Source: Oscillospiraceae bacterium (GTDB lineage: Bacteria; Bacillota_A; Clostridia; Oscillospirales; Oscillospiraceae). Taken from it: a stretch of DNA of 13,268 nt. The stretch is taken from assembly GCA_016302015.1 (NCBI GenBank), contig JAEDOJ010000023.1:1-13268 (forward strand). Reading direction: 5' to 3'. Position numbers and translations under genes: made by a program. This document shows, one piece after another, positions 1 to 6,395 of this stretch; position 1 is the stretch's first letter; every line of letters starts with the position of its first letter. The notes beneath the pieces are model-generated. The model was not told the DNA's origin, made no database searches, and was given only the letters and a program-made list of their open reading frames with translations.

Positions 1-60
1 CTCTCCCTCCGTCAAAACCTACGGTTTTGCCACCTCCCTCGTCAGAGGGAGGCAGGGGTG
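1..60. repeat. Double-hairpin interspersed repeat (REP/MITE-like), cut by window edge
   Basis: Two perfect hairpins stand side by side just beyond the 3' end of valS. At 13-29, CAAAACC and GGTTTTG pair around TAC (7 bp). At 33-52, CCTCCCTC and GAGGGAGG pair around GTCA (8 bp). A further CTCCCTCC block at 3-10 could also pair with the GAGGGAG arm, so two folds compete. On the minus strand TGACGAGGGAG and TGACGGAGGGAG form an imperfect direct repeat flanking the A/T-rich hairpin. No reading frame is evident. From memory, similar elements with a constant GAGGGAG part and a variable middle hairpin are scattered between genes in Oscillospiraceae; I could not check this. It may also serve as the transcript end for valS, which has no other terminator in view. 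The element may start left of base 1. Confidence 0.7.
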
Positions 61-111
61 CGGCGCAAAAATGTGAAACGGAACGTGTTTTCCAAAAAAC
101 ATCCCGGTAAT

Positions 112-2751
112 TTACAGATTCTTCAGTCTGTTTTCGCTTTCTTCCAGTTGCTTCAGCAGCGACTCCAGCTTTTCCGCCTTGGAGCGCTCAGCGGCCACCA
201 CCGCCTCAGGCGCCTTGGCAAGGAAGCCTTCGTTGCTCAGCTTGCCCCGGACGCCGGCCAGAGCCTTTGCGGTCTTTTCCCGCTCCTTGGAAATCCGCTC
301 CAGTTCCTTCTCCACATCCACCAACTGGCTCATGGGCATATACAGGGCGGCATCGTGGGTGACGCAGGACGCCATGGACTCATGACCTTCGGGCTGCTCC
401 CCGGAGACCAGCACCTCGTCGGCATAGGCAAGTCTGGTCATAAACTCGCTGCCGGACTCAAAAATGTCCTTTTTGGAGGTGACAACATACAAAGTGCACT
501 TCTTGGAAGGCGGCACATTCATTTCCGCGCGGCGGTTCCGGACGGCACGAATGGCGTTCATAATGCTCTCCATCCCGGCCTCCTCTGCCTTGAAGGCCAG
601 CTCCTCCCGGTATTTGGGCCAGGATGCCACAATCAGCGCAGAGCCTTCATGGGGAATGGCCTGCCAGATTTCCTCGGTGATGAAGGGCATGAAGGGGTGC
701 ATCAGCCGCAAAATCTGATCCAGAACGTAGAGCAGAACCTTCTGCGCCACCAGCTTTCTCTCCTCGTCCTCGCCGTACAGGCGGGTCTTGGTCAGCTCGA
801 TATACCAGTCGCAGTAGCTGTCCCAGATGAAGTCGTAGACCTTCTGGACGGCAACGCCCAGCTCGTACTTATCCAGATTCTCCGTCACGTCCCCGATCAG
901 GGTGTTCAGCTTGGACAGAATCCACTTATCCGCCGTCTCCAGCTCCGTCAACTCAGGCAGTTCATTTTTCTCAATGCTGAGATTCATCATGACGTAGCGG
1001 CTGGCGTTCCACAGCTTATTGGCAAAGTTGCGCATGGCCTCGCAGCGCTCCACATAGAAGCGCATATCGTTGCCGGGAGAGTTGGAGGTAATCATGTTCA
1101 TACGCAGAGCGTCAGAACCGAAGCGGTCGATCATATCCAGCGGGTCAATGCCGTTGCCCAGAGACTTGGACATCTTCCGCCCCTTGTCGTCACGAACCAG
1201 ACCGTGAATCAGGACGGTGTGGAAGGGGGTTTTCCCGGTCTGCTTGCAGCCGGAGAAGATCATTCTGGCAACCCAGAAGAAGATGATGTCATAGCCGGTG
1301 GCCAGCACATCCGTGGGATAGAAATATTTATAATCCTCAGACTCCGTATCCGGCCAGCCAAGGGTCTCGAAGGGCCACAGGGCGGAGGAGAACCAGGTAT
1401 CCAGCACGTCCTCGTCCCGGGTGATATTCCTGCTGCCGCACTTCTCGCATTGACAGGCGTCCACTCTGGAAACGGTGGTATGACCGCAGTCTCCGCAGTA
1501 CCAGGCGGGAATCTGATGACCCCACCAGAGCTGACGGGAAATACACCAGTCACGGACATTTTCCATCCAGTTGGTATAGGTCTTGGTGAACCGTTCGGGG
1601 ACGAATTTGGTCTCGCCCTCATAGACCACCCGGAGGGCTTCCTCTGCCAGAGGCTTCATCTTCACAAACCACTGGGCGGAGATAATGGGCTCCACATCCC
1701 GGTGGCAGCGATAGCAGGTGCCCACGTTATGATTGTACGGCTCCACCTTGACCAGATAGCCTTCCGCCTCCAGATCGGCAACGATCTGCTTTCTGGCCTC
1801 ATAGCGATCCAGACCCTGATACTTGCCGCCGAATTCGTTGACAACGCCCTTGTCGTCCAGAACCCGGATGACCTCCAGATTATGGCGCAGACCCACCTCA
1901 AAGTCATTGGGGTCGTGGGCGGGGGTCATCTTCACGCAGCCGGTGCCGAAGTCCATCTCCGCATAGTCGTCTGCCACCACGGGGATTTCCTTGTTGAGCA
2001 GAGGCAGGATGACCTTTTTGCCTACGATATCCTTATAACGTTCATCGTTGGGGTTGACGCAGACGCCGCTGTCGCCCAGCATGGTCTCCGGGCGGGTGGT
2101 GGCGACGATCACTTCCCCGCTGCCGTCTGCCAGAGGATAGCGGATATGCCACAGGTTGCCGGGCTTGTCCACGTATTCTACCTCTGCGTCAGACAAAGCG
2201 GTGATACAATGGGGGCACCAGTTGATGATGCGGCTGCCCTTGTAGATCAGTCCCTGCTCGTAGAGGTTGACGAAGACCTCACGGACGGCGGCAGAGCAGT
2301 TTTCGTCCATGGTGAAACGGGCACGTTCCCAGTCACAGGAGGCGCCCAGCTTCTTCTGCTGCTCCACAATCCGGTTGCCGAAGCGGTTTTTCCAGTCCCA
2401 GACCTTTTCCAGGAACTTTTCCCGCCCCAGATCGTATCGGGTCAGACCTTCCTTCCGAAGCTCCTCCTCCACCTTGATCTGGGTGGCAATTCCCGCATGG
2501 TCAACGCCGGGAACCCACAGCGCCGCATAGCCCTGCATCCGCTTGAACCGGATCAGAACGTCCTGGGTCGCAGCGTCCATGGCATGACCCATATGAAGCT
2601 GGCCGGTGACGTTGGGGGGCGGCATGACAATGGTGAAGGGTTTCTTGTTGGGATCCCGCTCCGTGTGGAAGTAGCCGCCGTCGTTCCAGAATTTGTACAG
2701 CCGTGCCTCCACATCCTTGGGATCGTAGGTCTTTGGTAATTCTCTTGCCAT
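112..2751 (-). CDS. valS: Valyl-tRNA synthetase (ValRS)
   Basis: This cytoplasmic class I synthetase charges tRNA-Val with valine using ATP. The product is 879 residues, the usual bacterial ValRS length. The HIGH-type motif is HMGH at 53-56 after the ValRS-typical PPPNVTG (44-50), and KMSKS is at 526-530. The editing (CP1) domain that clears mischarged threonine shows [11 protein letters not shown] (217-227). A cysteine set at 419, 422, 435 and 438 in the CP core looks like a zinc knuckle. The C-terminal coiled-coil arm spans about 808-876 and is rich in Glu, Lys and Arg. I chose the ATG at 2751 over an in-frame start 10 codons upstream because AAAGGAG (2767-2761) lies 9 bases before it, and the longer start would lie by the T-box terminator. 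Expression is under the T-box leader upstream. Codon 5 is TTA, and the remaining frame uses no TTA, CTA or TCA codon. No convincing terminator follows. Confidence 0.98.
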   Translation of the reverse strand: MARELPKTYDPKDVEARLYKFWNDGGYFHTERDPNKKPFTIVMPPPNVTGQLHMGHAMDAATQDVLIRFKRMQGYAALWVPGVDHAGIATQIKVEEELRKEGLTRYDLGREKFLEKVWDWKNRFGNRIVEQQKKLGASCDWERARFTMDENCSAAVREVFVNLYEQGLIYKGSRIINWCPHCITALSDAEVEYVDKPGNLWHIRYPLADGSGEVIVATTRPETMLGDSGVCVNPNDERYKDIVGKKVILPLLNKEIPVVADDYAEMDFGTGCVKMTPAHDPNDFEVGLRHNLEVIRVLDDKGVVNEFGGKYQGLDRYEARKQIVADLEAEGYLVKVEPYNHNVGTCYRCHRDVEPIISAQWFVKMKPLAEEALRVVYEGETKFVPERFTKTYTNWMENVRDWCISRQLWWGHQIPAWYCGDCGHTTVSRVDACQCEKCGSRNITRDEDVLDTWFSSALWPFETLGWPDTESEDYKYFYPTDVLATGYDIIFFWVARMIFSGCKQTGKTPFHTVLIHGLVRDDKGRKMSKSLGNGIDPLDMIDRFGSDALRMNMITSNSPGNDMRFYVERCEAMRNFANKLWNASRYVMMNLSIEKNELPELTELETADKWILSKLNTLIGDVTENLDKYELGVAVQKVYDFIWDSYCDWYIELTKTRLYGEDEERKLVAQKVLLYVLDQILRLMHPFMPFITEEIWQAIPHEGSALIVASWPKYREELAFKAEEAGMESIMNAIRAVRNRRAEMNVPPSKKCTLYVVTSKKDIFESGSEFMTRLAYADEVLVSGEQPEGHESMASCVTHDAALYMPMSQLVDVEKELERISKEREKTAKALAGVRGKLSNEGFLAKAPEAVVAAERSKAEKLESLLKQLEESENRLKNL

Positions 2752-2760
2752 AGTATTTCT

Positions 2761-2767
2761 CTCCTTT
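2761..2767 (-). promoter_or_regulatory. valS ribosome binding site
   Basis: AAAGGAG nine bases upstream of the ATG at 2751. It fixes the start of valS and rules out the in-frame extension to 2781, which would begin beside the T-stretch of the leader terminator. Confidence 0.85.
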
Positions 2768-2782
2768 GGAGTATTTCGCAAT

Positions 2783-2813
2783 AAAAAATCGCCCTGAACC
2801 GAAGCTCAGGGCG
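2783..2813 (-). terminator. T-box intrinsic terminator of the valS leader
   Basis: On the minus strand CGCCCTGA and TCAGGGCG pair, extended inward by a G-U and a C-G pair closing a UUCG tetraloop, and the stem is followed by A and six T residues. It lies between the T-box sequence and the valS ribosome binding site, exactly where a transcription-attenuating T-box needs it. The alternative antiterminator uses the T-box bases just upstream. Because the mutase gene ahead lacks its own terminator, this hairpin would also stop read-through from there when tRNA-Val is charged. Confidence 0.93.
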
Positions 2814-3005
2814 AAGTAATCCGTGGTACCACCTGAATTCCCATAAAAATGGGCACTCAATCTCTGTAACGGGAGAACCCGTGCGAACCTACTGTCTTCA
2901 GTTCACCGGCTCGGAAGCGACCTTCATCGTTTTTTCACGGAAGCTTTCACCAGCCGCTTCCTCTCTGAGGTGAAAATCAACGATTACTCCTCTTCTTCAA
3001 CGCTT
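2783..3005 (-). promoter_or_regulatory. T-box riboswitch sensing uncharged tRNA-Val
   Basis: The leader carries the landmarks of a transcriptional T-box. Stem I pairs TTTTCAC (2976-2970) with GTGAAAA (2938-2932) and ATCGTT (2984-2979) with AACGAT (2931-2926), and is capped by GGAAGC/GCTTCC with a GGUG apical loop (2951-2948). The loop-E type AGUA (2988-2985) faces GAA (2925-2923). Next to it is the specifier GUC (2921-2919), a valine codon followed by a purine. The T-box proper, AGGTGGTACCACGG, is at 2834-2821. Its UGGU bulge (2831-2828) can pair with ACCA ends whose discriminator base is A, as expected for tRNA-Val. The terminator follows. Uncharged tRNA-Val should bind both sites, favour the antiterminator and switch valS on. 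The fold was drawn by hand. The left boundary is the approximate transcript start. Confidence 0.95.
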
Positions 3006-3015
3006 TTTCCATCTT

Positions 3016-3043
3016 TCCGATATCATATCGGATCAAATCCGAT
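3016..3043. repeat. Two overlapping inverted repeats inside the valS promoter
   Basis: On the plus strand, TCCGATAT at 3016-3023 and ATATCGGA at 3025-3032 are perfect complements around one base. ATCGGAT at 3027-3033 and ATCCGAT at 3037-3043 are perfect complements around CAA. The two palindromes share 3027-3032. Together they cover the -10 box and fill the spacer exactly up to the -35 box. Such a layout fits an operator for a dimeric repressor, but no regulator is known to me for this motif. In read-through RNA from the mutase gene the second repeat could form a 7-bp, 3-base-loop hairpin. I am sure of the symmetry and unsure of its function. Confidence 0.6.
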
Positions 3044-3050
3044 TTGTCAA
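3022..3050 (-). promoter_or_regulatory. valS promoter (sigma-A type)
   Basis: TTGACA (3050-3045), a 17-base spacer and TATGAT (3027-3022) give a near-consensus housekeeping promoter. Transcription would start near 3015 and run through the T-box into valS. The -35 box begins three bases after the stop codon of the upstream mutase gene, so the promoter uses the whole gap. The spacer and -10 box are themselves made of inverted repeats. Confidence 0.9.
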
Positions 3051-3053
3051 GGT

Positions 3054-4757
3054 TTATTTCGGCACAAAGGCGTTCATGGCCTCCGCCAGTCCCGCCAGCA
3101 GCGCCTTTGCCTTGTCCTGATCCAGATCCACGGCGGTCAGGTACAGCTTGACCTTCGGCTCCGTGCCGGAGGGACGGACGATCACGCTGCCCTTGTCTCC
3201 CAGCACCAGCGTGACCACGTTGGACTTGGGCAGCGTCACAGGCGTCTCCTCGCCGGTGATCAGGTTTTTGCACAGGCGGCTCTGATAGTCGGTGCAGGTG
3301 GTGACCGCCACGCCGCACAGCTCCGTGGGAACATTGGCACGGAAGTCCGCCATGAATTTTGCGGACAGCTCCATGGCGTTGGGGCCCTTCAGTTCAATGC
3401 TGATGACCTTTGCCTCATGATAGCCCAGCTCCGCATAAAGGGCGTCCATCTTCTGCGCCATGTTCATCCCTTCCCGCTTCAGCTTTGCAGCCAGATCGCA
3501 GGTCAGCATGGAGGCCACCACAGCGTCCTTATCCCGGGCGTAGGTGCCCTTTAAGTACCCGCAGCTCTCTTCAAAGCCGAAGACAAAGCGATGCTCCTCT
3601 CCTGCTTCTTCCAGCGCCAGAATCTCGCCGCCGATGTACTTAAAGCCGGTGAGAACTGCCTTGACCTTCACGCCGTACTTGGCGGCAACCTTGTCCGCCA
3701 GCGGGGAGGACACGATGCTGCGGACGGCAACGGGATTCTCCGGCAGTCTGCCCTGCGCGGACAGCTCTCCCAGAACATAGTCCATCAGCAGGCAGCCCAG
3801 CTCGTTGCCGGACAGCTTGCGGAAGCCGTCGCCCCAGGGCACCGCGATGGCCACACGGTCGCAGTCCGGGTCAGTGCCCAGGATCAGGTCGGGGTGGGTA
3901 TTTCTCGCGATTTTGTAGCACTCGTTCAGAGCGGCGTCGGTCTCAGGGTTGGGATATTCGCAGGTCTTGAAGTCCCCGTCCGGCTGCTCCTGCACCTTCA
4001 CCACGTCCACATTCACGCCGAGTCTCCCCAGAACCTCACGGACAGGCTTGTTGCCGGTGCCGCAGAGGGGGGTGTAGAGGAGATTCAGGTTGTCAGAGGG
4101 GGTCTGGGCGATCCGCTCCTGCAGCACTCTCCGGTAATACCGCTCCCAAAGCTCGGGGGCAATGTATTCCACCTTGCCGTCAGCCATCTGATACTCGAAG
4201 GACTTTTCAGCAGGAACAAAGTAGTCAATTTTGGAAATCTCGTTAAAAACAATCGCCGCCGGCTCGTCGGTCATCTGGCAGCCGTCCGGGCCGTAGCACT
4301 TGATGCCGTTATAAGCGCCGGCATTGTGGCTGGCGGAGACCACGATGCCGCAGCCGCATTTCAGCTCACGAACCGCATAGGACAGCATGGGGGTAGGCGC
4401 CAGCTCATGATACACATAAACGTGAACCCCCCGTTCAGCCAGGGCAACGGCGCAGATTTCCGCATATCTCCGGGAGTTGTGGCGGGAATCGTAGCCGATG
4501 GCGCACTTCTGGGGCAGGTCGGTGGAGCAGAGCCACGCCGCCAATCCCTGTGCGGTGCGGCGAACCGTGTAATCATTCAGGCGGTTGGTACCCAAGCCCA
4601 TAATGCCACGGATACCGGCAGTGCCAAACTGCAGCTCCCCGCCGAAGGCACCCTTTACGGCGTCATCGTCCGCTGCCATGGCCTTTAATTCGGCTTTCTC
4701 CTTTTCCGACAAAATTGCGGTGTTGCACCAAACCTGATAGCGTTCCAAGTAATCCAT
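3054..4757 (-). CDS. Phosphoglucomutase / phosphomannomutase family enzyme
   Basis: This enzyme of the alpha-D-phosphohexomutase family moves phosphate between C1 and C6 of hexose phosphates, typically glucose-1-P and glucose-6-P for cell-envelope and glycogen precursors. At 567 residues it matches the long Firmicute PgcA-type mutases. Visible parts in order are QFGTAGIRG (43-51), the phosphoserine loop SASHNAGAYNG (141-151, catalytic Ser143), the metal loop DPDCDR (296-301), the sugar loop GFEESCG (394-400) and the phosphate loop RPSGTEP (528-534). The loop is unusual: the family's TASHNP is here SASHNA, with Thr to Ser and Pro to Ala. The ATG at 4757 follows GAAGGGAG six bases away. It lies 40 bases after the terminator of the previous operon with no strong promoter in between, and ends three bases before the valS -35 box without its own terminator. 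Substrate preference (glucose or mannose) cannot be read with certainty. Confidence 0.93.
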   Translation of the reverse strand: MDYLERYQVWCNTAILSEKEKAELKAMAADDDAVKGAFGGELQFGTAGIRGIMGLGTNRLNDYTVRRTAQGLAAWLCSTDLPQKCAIGYDSRHNSRRYAEICAVALAERGVHVYVYHELAPTPMLSYAVRELKCGCGIVVSASHNAGAYNGIKCYGPDGCQMTDEPAAIVFNEISKIDYFVPAEKSFEYQMADGKVEYIAPELWERYYRRVLQERIAQTPSDNLNLLYTPLCGTGNKPVREVLGRLGVNVDVVKVQEQPDGDFKTCEYPNPETDAALNECYKIARNTHPDLILGTDPDCDRVAIAVPWGDGFRKLSGNELGCLLMDYVLGELSAQGRLPENPVAVRSIVSSPLADKVAAKYGVKVKAVLTGFKYIGGEILALEEAGEEHRFVFGFEESCGYLKGTYARDKDAVVASMLTCDLAAKLKREGMNMAQKMDALYAELGYHEAKVISIELKGPNAMELSAKFMADFRANVPTELCGVAVTTCTDYQSRLCKNLITGEETPVTLPKSNVVTLVLGDKGSVIVRPSGTEPKVKLYLTAVDLDQDKAKALLAGLAEAMNAFVPK

Positions 4758-4792
4758 ATTGTACTCCCTTCAATCTGATATTTCCTGTTGGA

Positions 4793-4828
4793 TAAAAAGC
4801 AGGTCAATTGATCTGAATTGACCTGCTT
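4793..4828 (-). terminator. Intrinsic terminator after the coiled-coil gene
   Basis: On the minus strand a 13-bp perfect stem, AAGCAGGTCAATT paired with AATTGACCTGCTT around a 6-base loop, ends in a run of five T residues. It begins five bases after the stop codon of the coiled-coil gene and closes the HPr-uvrC-rsmD-coaD group. The A-rich start of the stem also gives some termination potential on the other strand, but no gene there needs it. Confidence 0.93.
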
Positions 4829-4832
4829 AAAA

Positions 4833-5342
4833 TTACACATCTTCGATAATTGCGGAGGACTTTGCGGGCTTCTGGGTCTGAGGCGCAGTGATGGCACGGA
4901 ACTTTGCCCGGGCATCCCGAACCTGTCCCAGAGACTCTGCCACGGCCTCTTCGGTGCGGCGCAGAGCGTCGTCCACATAGTCGTTGGTGACCTGCTTCAG
5001 CTCCTTGATCTTCTCCTGTGCGGCACGAACCATCTCGTTGGCCTGGTTCTTTGCCTCGTTGTAGATGGCTTCCTGGGTGACCAACTGGCGCGCCTGTGCC
5101 TGAGCATTCTTCATGATGTTCTCGGCTTCACGCTTTGCGCTGTTGATCAGCTCGCCCCGGGAGTCCAGAATGCTTCTGGCCTGCTTCAGGTCGCCGGGAA
5201 GCTGGTTGCTGATCTCGTCCAGCAGATCCAGCACACGCTCTCTCTCAATGGAACACTTGTCGCCGCTGAAGGGCACACTTTTTGCATCCTGCACCATTTC
5301 ATACAATGTGCCGATGAGTTCTTCAATACCATGTTCGTTCAT
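4833..5342 (-). CDS. Coiled-coil protein, DivIVA / ATP synthase b-subunit-like, function unknown
   Basis: The product is 169 residues with no signal peptide and no membrane segment, so probably cytosolic. Residues 1-50 form a mixed helical head containing ERERVLDLLDEI (33-44). About 52-145 is one long heptad-like helix rich in Ala, Glu, Lys and Arg, with repeats of the kind AKREAENIMKNAQAQAR (69-85). The tail from 151 is Pro/Lys-rich and probably disordered. Clostridial relatives are often annotated simply as ATPase or V-type ATPase subunit H, which I regard as coiled-coil similarity rather than function: no Walker motif is present. The composition also resembles DivIVA C-termini, but the DivIVA membrane-binding head is not evident. 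The start is firm, with AAGGAGG seven bases before the ATG. It sits 19 bases after coaD and is the last gene of the operon. A scaffold or division-linked role is only a guess. Confidence 0.85.
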   Translation of the reverse strand: MNEHGIEELIGTLYEMVQDAKSVPFSGDKCSIERERVLDLLDEISNQLPGDLKQARSILDSRGELINSAKREAENIMKNAQAQARQLVTQEAIYNEAKNQANEMVRAAQEKIKELKQVTNDYVDDALRRTEEAVAESLGQVRDARAKFRAITAPQTQKPAKSSAIIEDV

Positions 5343-5361
5343 AGGGGAACCTCCTTGTGAA

Positions 5362-5844
5362 TCAGTTATTCTTCATTTTTTCGTGAAATACATCAATGAT
5401 TTCCGACGGGAGAAGATCCGTCAGATCCGCGCCATAGAACCCCATTTCCTTCACAGCGCTGGAACTCAGATACATATACTGGTGCTCCGCAGTCAAAAAG
5501 AGGGAATCTAATTCCGGGTTGAGTTTTTTGTTGATCATTGCCATCTGGAACTCTTTTTCAAAGTCGGAACCGGCCCGAAGACCCTTGACAATGGTGCAGC
5601 AGTTGTGCGCTCTGGCGTACTCCGCCAGAAGGCCGCTGTGGGAATCCACCGTGACGTTGGACAGGTGGGTGGTCACCCGGCGCAGCATGGCTTCCCGTTC
5701 CTCCAGAGAGAACAGGGGATTTTTTCCGGCGTTGACCATGACGCAGACGATCACCTGATCAAACAGCCGGGCGGCTCGTTCAATGATATTCAGGTGACCG
5801 TTGGTAACCGGGTCGAAGCTGCCGGGGTATACGGCGATTTTCAT
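5362..5844 (-). CDS. coaD: Phosphopantetheine adenylyltransferase
   Basis: CoaD joins AMP from ATP to 4'-phosphopantetheine to give dephospho-CoA, the penultimate step of CoA synthesis in the cytosol. The 160-residue length is typical. The nucleotidyltransferase signature is YPGSFDP (6-12) with TNGH (14-17), the T/HxGH motif that binds ATP phosphates. Lys41 lies in the NAGKNPLF segment, GLRAGSDFE (88-96) carries the conserved Arg90, and LSSSAVKE (126-133) is the ISSSxVKE-type motif. The start ATG overlaps the rsmD stop codon as ATGA (5844-5841), with AAGGA six bases upstream inside rsmD, so translation is probably coupled. The rsmD-coaD pairing is very common in bacteria. Confidence 0.98.
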   Translation of the reverse strand: MKIAVYPGSFDPVTNGHLNIIERAARLFDQVIVCVMVNAGKNPLFSLEEREAMLRRVTTHLSNVTVDSHSGLLAEYARAHNCCTIVKGLRAGSDFEKEFQMAMINKKLNPELDSLFLTAEHQYMYLSSSAVKEMGFYGADLTDLLPSEIIDVFHEKMKNN

Positions 5845-6392
5845 AAAACATCCTTTGTGCGGCGGAAGAGCGTGATGGTCGTCTTGCCGTAGTGGTAATC
5901 TTTGGAGCGTGTCAGTCCCGGAAATTCCTCGTCAAGGGGCTTTCCCAAGGGGCGTTCCGTTACAATTATACCACCTTCCGCCAAAATGTCAATTTCTGAG
6001 ATGGATTTTAATGCATTTTCCAAATATTTTTCTGCATAAGGGGGGTCGAGAAAGATCAGGCGGAACTTTTTCCGGCAGGAGGCCAGATAGGTTCTGTAGT
6101 CACAGCGCACCACTTCTCCCTTCGCCTCCAGATGGGTACGGCGGAGGTTTTCCCGAATCACAGAAACCGGCTCCTGCCGCTCGTCCACAAAAACGGCGTG
6201 GGTGGCGCCCCGGCTCAGGGCTTCAATCCCCAGTTGACCGGAGCCCGCAAACAGATCCAGCACCTCTCCCACGGTTTCAAATTGAATGATATTAAACAGC
6301 GCCTGCTTCACCCTGTCCGCCGTGGGACGGGTCAGCATGCCCTCCGGGGCCTTCAGATTGGTTCCCCGTGCCGTTCCGGTAATGACTCGCAT
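5841..6392 (-). CDS. rsmD: 16S rRNA (guanine966-N2)-methyltransferase RsmD
   Basis: RsmD transfers a methyl group from S-adenosylmethionine to N2 of G966 of 16S rRNA on the small subunit. The 183 residues match the family. The N-terminal RVITGTARG (2-10) and TRPTADRVKQALFNII (21-36) are family hallmarks. The SAM-binding motif I is LDLFAGSGQLGIEALSRGA (45-63), the acidic end of strand 2 is FVDE (68-71), and the catalytic DPPY is at 116-119. AGGAG lies six bases before the ATG, inside the last codons of uvrC, whose stop is three bases away. The 3' end overlaps coaD by four bases. Confidence 0.97.
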   Translation of the reverse strand: MRVITGTARGTNLKAPEGMLTRPTADRVKQALFNIIQFETVGEVLDLFAGSGQLGIEALSRGATHAVFVDERQEPVSVIRENLRRTHLEAKGEVVRCDYRTYLASCRKKFRLIFLDPPYAEKYLENALKSISEIDILAEGGIIVTERPLGKPLDEEFPGLTRSKDYHYGKTTITLFRRTKDVL

Positions 6393-6395
6393 AGC

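Noticed and set aside
86..101. Small hairpin TGTTTT-TTGG-AAAACA just after valS
   Set aside because: Six weak A/T pairs and no T-run after the stem; not a credible terminator.
58..2739. 893-codon open frame on the plus strand over valS
   Set aside because: It is codon-aligned antisense to valS and open only because valS avoids TTA, CTA and TCA codons. The translation is low-complexity (Leu, Gly, His, Gln-rich) and matches no family I know.
2501..2860. 119-codon minus-strand frame starting inside the T-box
   Set aside because: It crosses the T-box, terminator and start of valS in another frame; the leader structure and ValRS explain the sequence better.
4778..4807. Possible promoter for the mutase gene: TTGACC, 18 bases, AAATAT
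   Set aside because: The -35 box is part of the terminator stem, the -10 box is a poor match and the spacing is not optimal. Not enough to call it, though some promoter may exist here.
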